DNA of 64,000 nt from Erpobdella octoculata (taxonomy: Eukaryota; Annelida; Clitellata; Hirudinida; Erpobdellidae), in NCBI GenBank assembly GCA_963978895.1, contig OZ022241.1:39306941-39370940 (forward strand), read 5' to 3'. Made by a program: the position numbers and the translations under genes. The notes under the pieces are model-generated. The model saw nothing but the letters and a program-made list of their open reading frames with translations, was not told the DNA's origin and did not search any database. Below are positions 47,655 through 59,167 of this stretch, one piece after another. Position 1 is the first letter of the stretch. Every line of letters begins with the position of its first letter.

Positions 47655-47735
47655 GAGAGAGAGAGAGAGAGAGAAAGCAAGAGTGAAAGTAAGAGAGAGA
47701 GAGAGAGAGAGAGAAAAGAAAAGAAAGAGAGATAG
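47655..47735. repeat. (GA)n microsatellite
   Basis: GA units with AAAG interruptions. Confidence 0.9.
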
Positions 47736-48399
47736 TAGTAATGATGAATGACAAAAACAAAAAGATGACGTCAGCGATAAAAAAATATAGAAAAAACTGA
47801 AAACTTCACCAAAAAAAACAACAACAAATAAAATAAATAAGTTTGATGCACCATAAGCACTCTGAAATCGTTCCAGCACAGCTTAAATATAGAAAGAAAA
47901 AAATTACAAGAGACTGCAGATGGAGATTGAGGGCATAATTGATCACGTTACGTAATAATAACTGATTCATACCTCAAAAACAATAGATGAAAATATAAAA
48001 TTACAAAGGGCATATTCGATCACGCTACACGTTTTTAACCGATCCATACCACGAAAAATATAGATGAAAAAAAATTAAAGTTCTTTAAAGACCCATTAAT
48101 TAATAAACTCTCACAAAATGTTTCATTGTATGTGAGTGGAAAACCAGCATATGTCTTGTTAGTAGGTTAGTAGCATCAACTGCAGAAAGAAAAATTGCAG
48201 TGCCGAAGGGACCGTCGATAAACTCTCGATGGATTTCAAACCTGTTGGTTAGTAGATTTAATAAACAATTGAAACAGTCAAGAGTTTCAAGACAACCCCG
48301 CCCGGTCGGATGTCATCATCGAAAAGGAAAGAAACCGAATAAATAAAATCTACGGTGCAATCTACAGAAATTTTCAAGCTTCCACGTACGAGAAATAAA

Positions 48400-48562
48400 T
48401 TCACACACACACACACACACAAACTTAGACCTACGTAGGATACCACACATACACACAAACTTAGACCTACATAGGATAACACACACACACAAACTTAGAC
48501 CTACATAGGATAACACACACACACAAACTTAGACCTACATAGGATACCATACACACACAAAC
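48400..48562. repeat. Minisatellite: (CA)n plus AAACTTAGACCTACATAGGATA
   Basis: Four units, each a CA run followed by the same 20-odd-base block that includes the near-palindrome CCTACATAGG (CCTACGTAGG in the first unit). Spacing is about 36-46 bases because the CA run varies in length. Confidence 0.92.
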
Positions 48563-49006
48563 AAACAAAAAACAATACAGTCCAATTTGAGAAGAACCAC
48601 ACCGCTGCGAGCCAGTCAACTATTTGCCGAGAAGCAACGAATGCCGGATCCGGCCTGCAGTTTCGCGAGTCGACCGTGGACGTTCCGGCAACCAAAAAAA
48701 AACTCCTAAATAACTCAACACAGACATGCAATTGGTCGATATGATTTGAAAAAAACAAACAAACAAGAAACAGCTACCAATCATTCACCTGCATTGTTAA
48801 TATTATTAGTGTATTCATTAACGTTAATGTAAAAACGATATTGAGTAGGTAAAAAAATAACAAATTCATTCCCGTTAACGATAACGAAAGTGAACTGATT
48901 GTGTTACATTCTGGAGCAAATTATGCAAATTAGTAGCACATGAATATTTATATAAAAAAAACAATAACAAAAACCTAAGACAGTATCAAATATGCAGATT
49001 TAAAAA

Positions 49007-50664
49007 TCACACGGAACCAAGCAAAATCATTGGAAGCAAATTCCCAAAATCGATCGATTCAATCAGACTGATCTGAGGAACTGTCTGGTCAGGGGATGAG
49101 TTGTTTGGATTTTTGTGAACGACACTACCCTCTGCGACGGGACTACTTGAATTCGAATCGTCCAATGGCGACAGGGCCGAGACGGTCGGCAGGGCGGAAG
49201 GCCCTCCGGACGACAGGAGAAGCGACACGGAAGCCGCGGAGAAAGGAGGGGGGATGGAGGCCAAAGACGATGGCAGCGACAGAGCAGAAGAGTTAGCAGC
49301 AGGAAATGGAGATATTAATTGTACCCTAGGAGTACTGGTCGTTTCGACGTGGGGCCTGGACTGGAACCAAACGTGCCCGAGTATCTCGTCGGTGTGCAGC
49401 CTCTCGTTCGGGTCTGTCCGTAGTAAATTTTTGAGGAGACATTTCGCCTGAGTCGTGGATCTTTCGGGGATCGAGAAGACCCCCTGTCGGATCTTTTTGA
49501 AGAGGACGCCGACGTCGAGGTCGTGGAAAGGGTACTGACCGGCCAGCATGGTGTACAGAACCACCCCGAGGCTCCAGACGTCCGCGGACCTGCCTGAGTA
49601 TCCCCCGGAAGAGAACAGGATCTCGGGACTCACGTAAGCCGGGCAGCCGTGCCTGTCGGTCAGCAGGTCGTCTTCTTGATTGGAAAGGACGTACGAATCT
49701 TCCAGGCTGTCCAGTACCAGGTGAGAGCTGGTCCGAAAAATTTTAAATTTATTTTACAAACAATATAACATTATTAAATTGACCTATTCTCAGTTTAAGA
49801 CTTTGTTCTGAATTATTATTTTATTTATTTATTTATTAACTAAATAAAGTTGACGCCACCGAACGCTACTAAATTGAAATACTATAACCCAACCGTCAAT
49901 TACAATATGAAACAAAAAGTGTTATACCCGAACGAAGTCTAAAAAAAATGAAGTTTATAGAATACCAGTTAAAAATTAACGCAAAATCGTCTTTAAGATC
50001 TCACCATTTGCTGTCTTTGAAAACAAATTTTCTCAGCTTGAGATCCCTCAGGATGACACCGTTCTCGTGGCAATGATCGACAGCCGACACGATCTGAGTA
50101 AACAAGCGACATGCTTCGTCATCTTTCAACTTCCGTTGCTTTCTGACGTAGGAGTGGAGATCCCCGTAGGAGGTGTCGAAGAACGCATAAGCCCGGTTGC
50201 TGCCGATGACGATCTCCTTGATGTTGTTAATGTTTTTATGACACCCGGCAACCCAGTAGGGAGATAATATTTCTTTATACTTTGCTACCGGAAGAACCTT
50301 TAAGAAAGTCATCAAAGATATTAGGTAGGTAGACGTTGGTTTTGTTTCATTTCTAAGAGGGTGTATAAAAAAAGTTAAAAACGGACAGACGACTAACCTT
50401 GCAAACAGCTTCACGTCCCGTCGTCGAGTGAACAGCCTGACAAGCGAACACCAGACCGGTGAACGAGTCGTCCGGAAGACCAGAAACTAAATATTTTCCT
50501 ATCTTGCTAACAACAGATTTTTTAGAAAACGGAGAGAACAGAGACAGGTTATCCGACCTGACGTCAGGGCTCAGAGCACCGCCTCCGTCGTTGGAATCGG
50601 TATTATTAATCTCATGTTTTGTAGTACTTAAGCCCAGCACCGGTCTGAACCGGTTGGAATACAT
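49007..50664 (-). CDS. TRIB: Tribbles pseudokinase (COP1 adaptor)
   Basis: Three exons on the minus strand, 50664-50398, 50297-50005 and 49727-49007 (phases 0 and 2), encode 426 residues. Tribbles proteins are catalytically weak or inactive kinase folds that recruit substrates to the COP1 ubiquitin ligase. Seen: IGKYLVSGL at the kinase start, VAIK-equivalent Lys in [14 protein letters not shown], catalytic-loop [12 protein letters not shown] in place of DFG ([10 protein letters not shown], the Tribbles hallmark), [33 protein letters not shown], then HVWF where vertebrate members have HPWF. A long Ser/Pro/Leu-rich tail contains DQTVP near the C terminus, a COP1-binding DQxVP motif. The C-terminal extension is longer than in vertebrate TRIB1-3. 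The start is the only ATG before the kinase domain in exon 1. Confidence 0.95.
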
Positions 50665-53470
50665 CTGTTTTAAATACTTTCCGAGTTGGTTTTCTCCGCT
50701 CGAGCACCAAACTATTCTGATCTAAAAATGTTAATGTTCTCCACCAGATCAGCATACGTTAATAAGATTGGTTAGAGGTTAGATGATTAAGACAGACAGA
50801 GACATCATTCTAAGAATCTAACATGAAAATATATCTTCCTTTAACGACGACATCTTTCGGTATAACAGTTCTATGACATTCATCTTCTTATGATTGACGA
50901 AGAACCTCCCTGAGTATATTGGACGAACGTCGGTCACTCTCTCGAATAATGTCGGAACAGTTCTTCAATTCATAGAACTTTGACCGAAACCAGCTCGAAG
51001 AACAGCCTCAGGGAAACAGGAGCCGAGAAGAGGTTAGCTACGGCTACGTATTAAAAAATCCGTAGCCAACCGCAACTACGCAATTTAACCCAAGACTTAA
51101 GTGCGCACTTAAGTCGTCAAATCGATCGCCCAAAAAAAGCTGTATTTTAGGCGGTATCGACGACAATAATAGACACCTAATTTAACAACTTTAAATTTCT
51201 CTAGCTCTTTTTTTCTCCAAACTTCTCGACGATCAAAAACTATAAAAACATTCTAGATTTAATAAGATATCCGCCTCCGCCCCGCTACAGCCCTAACGCC
51301 GGCCAACGCCCGCCATTATGCAGAAAACATTTGCACGATTAAGTGACTGACTCAGCGACGAGGCTCGTTATGCGAATGAGAATGTGAATGAATGAATAAA
51401 TGAATGAATGAATGAGACGCACAATAATATTAGACTTTGAGTTTAAACGAGTGAATGTGAGGAGCAGATTGCTAAATACATTATAAATTATTATCGATCA
51501 TGGTTGGCTGCTGCTTATTCACGAAATTTATTCTAGTAAACCCGACTTTCGGAAGGAAAGATTTTAATTTCCCGAGCTGTCGTCAGGTGAACAAAGTTCG
51601 ACAACTCTCATATGATTAAGACTATTAATTCTATTTCATGAACGATATTGTCATAAAATATTGTTACTCAAACAAACCCAATAAATAAATAGCAACAACT
51701 GATGTGTTTTACATTTTGGGAATTATATAAGATTCATTATAAAGGCCGAATTGAGCTTCTTATGTCCTAAAAGTTTTAGTTTAAAACTCGTGTAGGTATA
51801 ATAGTAAACGTGTATATACTTATTAACTTACATCAAAGCGCACGGGGAGAATTTAATTTAACCAATTAAATGGCATATTCACTTTTATCATATTATATAT
51901 GTATGAGGATGGAGGTATAGGTACTTTCCGAAGATAATAGGTTAGGTACCATCTTATACATTTTGAACATCATAACAAACCTTGTATTTATTAATGCAAA
52001 ATGTAATTAATCTATGGTGTCATGTTGCACACTACACATACACATTTACATATAGGTAGGTACTCGGGTACCTATATCCCTATATCCGTTAACTGTGTGA
52101 CCTTAAAATGCTTGAAACTGTAAGGTTTAATCATTTTATCTTGAATTTACACTAGTTTTAGGCGAGAGACTGCAGACCTCTAGGCGAAAAAGTGTGCTTT
52201 AAATACTTTACTGAACCATAACCACTGTGACCTCTGGTGGTAAGCAATTTCAAAGCTTTGAACAAGTATTCAGGTGGCTCAATTTTGGTCAATGGCTGGG
52301 ATTTGGTCAAGTTACCCTACCTGAATACTTGTTCAAAGCTTTGAAATTGCTTATAGCCGCAAACTTTCTGTCTTCAGCGTTCTTAAAGAAATTGGCCTTG
52401 GATGAGGAGCGAAAACGAGGATGACGACACTCAGTCACTCGTGTCATGTGTAAATCGTATATTCGTTTATTTATTTATTTATTATAAAAAAATTGTCGAC
52501 CAGAAATTTTTCAAAACACATGAATATGGCTCAATATGGCGAAACCGAGTCATGAAAGAAGTATTACGTGATAGGTCTGACAGAATCTTAAACCCTATCA
52601 TTTGAACAAAGCGTAGGTATATAGCTTTTGAAAAGTGGGTGAGGGGTGAGATATAGTTATTAAGTATGACCATGACATTTTTTAAATTGGTTGTATCCTT
52701 TTAACGGTAGGTATTCTTTCTAGTTTTAATGACTCAGAACAAGTGAAAGTTCGGTCGGTTAAAATGAGTAATTTGTCGAAATTTCGGTAAAAATGAGGGG
52801 ATATTGAAACTAGGGGGATTATTTGTCGTAATTGAAGAATTTAAAAGTTCGTGATTGGGACTTTTTTTATTTTATTTTCTCACTTGGCCCAGCGTGAACC
52901 AGAGTTCACAATCAAACAGTTAGCGATATAGGTACAATAACAATATAGTTAACTTCCTCATAGGTATCCTGAATAGACGGCTTCGACAAGTCTCTAAATA
53001 AAATTTTAAATTGATAATATTCAGGTCTTTTTCTTGTCCATTACATGTACATTACGGTATTACAGGAAGTAGCGATATACATCTTATTGCCACTTTTGAC
53101 TTGAAGACAAGATTTGAAATATAACACACATATTTGAGAATCAGGACAAAATAGTTTTTTTTTAATCAAAATTTCAGTGTCAGTATATGGGTATATTTCA
53201 TTTGAGTAAAACTTATTATGATGAGTTAATAAATATGTTGTAACAACTGGAAAAAGTATTAAGTTAAGTGAAACTATCAAAAATTCAAAATGACTAGAAA
53301 CAGAACCATTGACATGACCAATGTTTAGACTACGAATGATAACTTCAACAACAAAGGATTGATAAACCTAACACACAGAAGTTAAAACTCAATTTCAGGA
53401 ATGTCAACATTCCGAGAATTCCCGGAGCAAATAATAACAATAACAATAATTATAATTATTATTATAATTA
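50665..53470. other. Intergenic region between Tribbles and the fibrinogen-domain gene
   Basis: 2.8 kb with no supported coding gene. It should contain the Tribbles promoter (near 50665-51000) and the 3' end of the fibrinogen-domain gene. Notable content is the perfect foldback at 52241-52353 and a short GAAT repeat (51383-51415). Confidence 0.5.
52241..52353. repeat. Perfect 35-bp inverted repeat (hairpin), possible small-RNA precursor
   Basis: Bases 52241-52275 (TAAGCAATTTCAAAGCTTTG..) are the exact reverse complement of 52319-52353. The 43-base loop includes TCAATTTTGGTCAATGG. The stem is longer and more perfect than anything else seen in the window apart from simple repeats. It could be a foldback element, a recent inverted duplication, or a small-RNA precursor. 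No flanking target duplication was recognised. Confidence 0.85.
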
Positions 53471-56162
53471 TCAGTACTTTTTGATCATGATGCGGCCGTA
53501 CTTAAAAGTCGTTAGACTGGTTCCTCCTCCGCTCGTCTTCCAAGTGTACATGGCCGAATTGCCGTACACTCCGTTCAAATTCTGAGCGAAACAGTTGTTG
53601 TACCAATATCCGCTGCTGTAATCGCCAGGACAGTGACTGCCTGAAGATCTATCGGGAGTAAGAAACGGCATACCGTTCTGCTGGGGTCGGTATGCACCAG
53701 CGGGGGGTAGGTTCAAAATGTCCAGATTGTCGCCCGAGTAATTGTAAGCATTGAGAACGTAATAAGCTGCTTCAGATCCAACCTTTACAAATTATTAAAA
53801 AGTAGAAATAACATTTTTTTTCAATAGTTCTTAGTTCTTTACGCCAGGTGTTTTAAAACTGAAATGGTTGTATGTAGGAAGCAAATAAGTTGTATACTTC
53901 CTTCGTGGATCAAAGTTTGATCCTTTCAACTGTCCCTTCTACTTTTTCCAGGCTTGGGGCTGGCTTGTAAAAGCAAGGCGGAGTTAAGTTGAAATAAGTT
54001 GGTTATTAATTTATTAATTCTTATGTTCATTAAATATTGTATGTGTCGGTATTCAGCGGCGTAGCGATAGGGAACAGTTTTCTCTGTGCCAAACAGAAAA
54101 TGAATTCAAACGTCTACTCGACTAACAAATTTTATATCTCCAAATATTCAAAATAAAATTTAAAAAAAGTAAGAAAAAACCCAAAAATCACCGTGAAATA
54201 ATCATATTCATCAGACATCCATTTTCCAGCCACGAACACTTCAAATCTCAACCTGTAACTGGCAGAATTGGTCAGTTGGTAAAGTTTTTCCAGTCCAACC
54301 CAGAAGTTTCCGGTATAAATTCCGAATCCATTTTTATAAGAGCTCCAGTTTAAGTTGAAATCAGTAGAACCGTCGATTCTCTGTTGGACGACAATCCATC
54401 CGTTGACCGTGGTTGCAGAAAATGACGTTCCATTATTGGGTATACTGATCGAGAAGGTTTCATTAGTGGCAGAAAACCCTGCAACTGAGTTCGAGTTTGA
54501 GCTTGTATATTTAGTTATCAATACATACATAATACAAAAATCACAAAAATGACAGAAAAAAAGAAGCATGACAAGAAAAAAATATTCATTAAAATAAAAT
54601 GTATGATTGATGAAGAGGGGCTGTATCAAAACGACTCATGGTTTTCATATTAATCTATAAATTCTTACAAAAGTTATGGATAAAAAAGTTAAAAATACTG
54701 AAAAGCAAGATTTTTATTGTGAATACTAAATTTATACGAATTGGTTGAATTTTTTTATATAGTGAATCGTCTAATTTTGTTTGTGGCTTACAAAAAAATA
54801 TTTTTTTTGAGAGAAAAATAAATTCTCACGTATAAAAATTTTGGTTTATCATAAGACGTTTAAATACACAAATCGTTAGGTACCTGAAGAATTTGTACAG
54901 ATGGAAAGAATACGTTTTCCAGATATGCAGAAATACCGGTTACATGGATTGCTTAACTGAGGCAGTGAGTTGGAACATTTATAGAAGAGACCGCCATTGT
55001 AGGTGAATGGCAACTGACATGTGGAACTGTTGATCACCGGATAGTTGGGCTCTTGGAATGAAATACGTGAAACTTCATATAACATTCAAAAATCAAATTA
55101 TTAACATTTAGCAATCAATCAAATTGACACAAAATTATTTCAATGTTTTTTTTCAATGTTAGTGTTTCTCATTTCTAGGCCTTAAATTATCATCAACGCT
55201 TGGAGAAAAGAAACTGTATAGTTACATTTGCGTTGATTACTTGATTTACAAAAAGTTCTGCTAGTTCTGCAATTTGATTAACTATTAAAAAAGCTGAAAA
55301 ACTGTAAACTTCTATTATTTTGGTTGTTACAATTTTTTCCAGACAGTGTTATTGTTGGTACTGCATTTTAATGTTATTATTGTTGATATTAATTTTGGAT
55401 TTAGCTGCTTGTTTCAAAGCGTTTGTAATTGGTTTCTAATAAACAATCATAATCACTGGCGCCACCTTCACTCTCACCATCTTAATAACTTTCATCAGTT
55501 GGAGTGGCTATATTTTTTTTTAATTTCATCACCTTACCTAACTAACGGGCATTATTGTGTCACAGCTTTGAACAGCAGCTAAATCAAAAAGTTAAATTTC
55601 GTCAAATTCTTTTGACACAATTGAAGATATTCGAAAAATTAGTTTACAAGTAACGAAGTAAGTCTATTGCTGTTCTGTAATCTAAAAGTCGTCTGGTGTC
55701 ACACAACCAGAATCAAAAACAGCCAGATGATTTGGAACCTGTTAAAAGCTTTGCAATGTGTTTTTTTAACATTTAATAAAACTGTTGTTTATATTCATGA
55801 AAGGCAGATAGAGACAGTTAATTGCAATGTCGTTTGTACTGCTTTAACTTGTTTTGTATTCTATAGTTGACTGCAAAATTTCACGACAAATATAAATCAA
55901 TCAAGAAGTCGCTGTGTTAACGTAATCGTGCTTCATAGAGAAATTGTTCGTTTGTTAAATGGCCGAATAGCATGCCAGGTCTTAGTATCTTTCACCGAGA
56001 CAATTGCAAAATACAAGAATCAATATCGCCCGTTACAGTGTGTTTGTGTATGTGTGCTTATGTACGAGTATGTATGTATGTATGTATGTATGTATGTATG
56101 TATGTATGTATGTATGTATGTATGTATGTATGTATGTATGTATGTATGTATGTATGTATGTA

Positions 56163-56259
<97 letters not shown>

Positions 56260-58515
56260 ATGTATGTATGTATGTATGTATGTATGTATGTATGTATGTA
56301 TGTATGTATGTATGTATGTATGTATGTATGTATGTATGTATGTATGTATGTATGTATGTATGTATGTATGTATGTATGTATGTATGTATGTATGTATGTA
56401 TGTATGTATGTATGTATGTATGTATGTATGTATGTATGTATGTATGTATGTATGTATGTATGTATGTATGTATGTATGTATGTATGTATGTATGTATGTA
56501 TGTATGTATGTATGTATGTATGTATGTATGTATGTATGTATGTATGTATGTATGTATGTATGTATGTATGTATGTATGTATGTATGTATGTATGTATGTA
56601 TGTATGTATGTATGTATGTATGTATGTATGTATGCGGTGGTGGCTAAGCGGTAAAGCGTTCGCCTGTCGCCTCGTAGGTCGGCGGTTCGAATCTCACTGG
56701 CGTCACCATCGTAGCTCCCTTAAGCAAGGAGTTTACACGCATTGCTCAGGTTGAGTGTCTCGCGGGGTTAACAACTCCTTTTACTAACCTTAAAAAAAAA
56801 AAAAAAAAAAAAAATTATCAGGCCCGTCGAGACGATGAACGGGGTCCGGGGCAACTTACATTTTGTGGGCTTCTAGGATCCTATTTAAAATCATTATTTA
56901 TCATTATTAGTAAGCTTAACGCATTGCTTCACTTTATGGATATCGGGTTGTAACCCTTGGACGTCCCCAATGTGCCCATTTTTCATAAGCAACTTGGCCT
57001 AATCCGTGAAGAAATAGATAGTAGATAATTTCACACGGACACACACACATACACACACACACGTATACAGCAATTTTCGTTAATGTAAATAAAAATAAAC
57101 AATCGATTTCAAACATTATTCTGGGAAACGCAACATAAAACCGGAAATAAAAACAAAAACATCTGAAAAAACTTCAAATTGGTTTATTCAAAAATATATA
57201 TAAACAAATTTAAAAACAAAAAAAATCACTATTGTCTTATAGCTGAAAATAAATTTAGATAAAATAAACAGACTCAGTTTAACAATTGAAACTACGAAAA
57301 GCAACCGAAGTAGCACTACAAAGGTACTAGCAGGCATCCTTTTAACGTCCCCACATTCCATTCTTGCGAAAAAAAATCTGTTTCCGAACTATGCTTTTTC
57401 CTTTTCGTTGGATGAATCTTCCAGATTTAATCCAGAACAAAAACGCCTCCCCACTTCCACTTCAAGAACATTCAATATTCTCGATCTCCACACTTTTGAA
57501 CTCATTGCTGCTTCTTCATCGATAAATTCGCACTCATAATTAATAACAAACAAGCTAAACATTGGGACACAAACTGAAATTTAATAATTAAACGTAGTGT
57601 ATTTAACAGATATACGTATTTATTATTTTTTCACCAAAAACCCCATACGGTTTCCATCGCTAAAAATTCAATTGATTTAATACGTATACCTATCATCACA
57701 AACCCTTTAGTATTTTAATCTTCGTAATTTCAATTTTGGAAAAAGGTTTGAATAAAAAACAACTTTAAAAATATTAATTCTTTTAAGATTTTTAGGTAAG
57801 ACTGTAAGAGTAGTCCGCGAAGCATTAAACTGTTTTATTAAACTTGTAGCACAATTTTGATTTATACTTTACAGAAATTTCTTTAAAAAACTACTTTTGT
57901 TTTTGGTTTTAATAATATACTTAAATTCTGCGTCGGTCATCGTCAATCCGTAATTTTGTACATGCATTTCGATCAACTAAAAGTTGTCAATAATTTAGAA
58001 AATATGGTTAAATGTGTTTAATTGAAAAACGATTTGTTCAAGAAATTACCTTGCTGAAGTTTTTTTAATACGTTCGACATCTGAAAAAAAACCAACAATT
58101 TAGTTATTTTGTTGTTGCAAAGTTTACATTTAAAGAAAAAAAATCTCTTGAAATTCATGACAAATTATAAGCGAGCAAATAGATAATTATTTCTCACCAC
58201 ATATGAACGGCATCCTGATATTACAGAAGCAAATTTTGGGAAAGGGTCACATTCTGAAACGTAAACGAACAAATGACACATCTTCTTATCATCATAGAAA
58301 CTGACTGCATTACAGTTTTGCCTTTTTAGACACAACAAGCAACATTCTAATTCAGAACTTATGTCTATTTCTACTTCTGCATTTTCACCGGTCAGACACA
58401 ATGTCCCTGTTCCTTTGGCCAGCCTCGAAAAAGTTGCACCGACTGCCCAAGCAGCTTGAGTTTTTATAACTAAGCTGGTTACTGTAATTAAGATTGCTAT
58501 TAATTCAATCATCAT
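53471..58515 (-). CDS. Secreted PAN/apple - FN2 - fibrinogen-domain lectin-like protein
   Basis: Five minus-strand exons, 58515-58198, 58080-58050, 55051-54884, 54478-54192 and 53782-53471, join in phase (0, 1, 1, 0) to 371 residues. Residues 1-22 form a hydrophobic signal peptide (MIELIAILITVTSLVIKTQA). Exon 1 continues with a Cys-rich PAN/apple-like module (ELECCLLCLKRQNCNAVSFY..CHLF). Exon 3 encodes a fibronectin type II-like module (CQLPFTYNGGLFYKC..NPC..YFC). Exons 4-5 encode a fibrinogen C-terminal domain (GWIVVQQRIDGSTDFNLNW, NFWVGLEKLYQLT, LRFEVFVAGKW, then GYWYNNCFAQNLNGVYG). Such proteins are secreted pattern-binding lectins in invertebrates. It is likely extracellular, with carbohydrate or acetyl-group binding; an immune role is only inferred. 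The link from exon 2 to exon 3 crosses 3 kb of repeats and rests on splice phase alone. Confidence 0.85.
53825..53988 (-). repeat. SINE-like dispersed repeat, copy 4 (intronic)
   Basis: Reverse complement of the 25377-25545 unit (CCAGGTGTTTTAAAACTG, GGATCAAAGTTTGATCC, CCAGGCTTGGGGCTGGC, GCAAGGCGGAG). It lies in the last intron of the fibrinogen-domain gene, just before the exon 5 acceptor. Confidence 0.75.
56066..56633. repeat. (TATG)n-(TG)n-(TATG)n microsatellite array
   Basis: About 100 bases of TATG units, then about 74 bases of TG, then about 390 bases of TATG. The unit is the same as the (ACAT)n arrays at 25-32 kb, on the opposite strand. The frames across it are artefacts. Confidence 0.97.
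56634..56814 (+). mobile_element. tRNA-derived SINE with poly(A) tail
   Basis: The head resembles a tRNA: A box TGGCTAAGCGG (56641-56651), B box GGTTCGAATC (56684-56693) and a 3' CACCA at 56704-56708. It continues into a unique body (AGCTCCCTTAAGCAAGGAG..) and ends in about 23 A residues (56792-56814). The RNA polymerase III boxes give it an internal promoter. Its 5' end directly follows the last TATG unit. A plain tRNA gene is less likely because of the continuous body and poly(A). Confidence 0.82.
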
Positions 58516-59040
58516 GTCTAAATGATTTGTTTGATAACGAAGCTATAAGACGAGTTTCATTTTTTTTAAATCTTAATCTATATTCTAGAAAATGTGTTTT
58601 TATTTATATGATTATATACTTATACAGTATGTTTTAGTCTTTCGCTCGGTTTTGAAACACAAGCAACGACAGCACGCAAAGAGATTGACGATCTTTCACG
58701 GAAGATGAACAAAAAATGTAAATTGATATTATTTAAAAAAAATGGACTGTTTTGCTCGATGCATGCAATCAATCGAACAGCCTAATTATAGACAAGTTAT
58801 AAATAAACTATATACATTTTTGCTAAAAAAGTTTTAAGGCTCTAAAATTTTTTCTTGCACAGCAGTCGAAAAGGCCAATCGAAAAAGAAAAAAAAACTAC
58901 AAAATATAAAAATAAATAATAATAATAATTAATATAATAATAAATAATAATATTTAATATAATAATAAATAATAATAATTAATATAATAGTAAAAGGGTA
59001 TCGACTGAAACATTTTTTTTTAAGTGTGCATACACTACAT
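58516..59040. other. Region upstream of the fibrinogen-domain gene
   Basis: Promoter side of the secreted-lectin gene (minus strand) and the 5' flank of the CR1-like LINE. It contains an (AAT)n/(ATT)n tract at 58915-58990. No gene seen. Confidence 0.5.
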
Positions 59041-59167
59041 TATAATTGTCCATAACGTATATATAACCTATATATAAGTTATTCGTTCAAGTTTCGATCT
59101 TTGTGAACTGGAAAAGTTGTGTTTTGTGTTTGTCGAATAGGTTTCTTAAATATTTTTAACAGTTGAT

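Larger units (their letters stand above)
45414..49006. other. Intergenic region between ubiquilin and Tribbles
   Basis: Upstream of the ubiquilin start (its promoter should lie in the first few hundred bases) and downstream of the Tribbles stop. It contains a possible LINE fossil (46211-46573), AAAATAGCYGATGAC repeats (46620-46700), a GA tract (47655-47725) and a minisatellite (48400-48562). The rest shows no gene. Confidence 0.5.
55052..58049 (-). other. Large repeat-filled intron 2 of the fibrinogen-domain gene
   Basis: 3.0 kb between the small exon 2 and the FN2 exon. It carries the 570-base (TATG)n/(TG)n array and a tRNA-derived SINE. No additional exon was recognised; the open frames at 55346, 55667 and 56934 have no family signature. 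Confidence 0.6.

Noticed and set aside
56634..56708. Functional tRNA gene
   Set aside because: A and B boxes are present, but the sequence runs on without a T-rich terminator into a body and poly(A), which is SINE structure.
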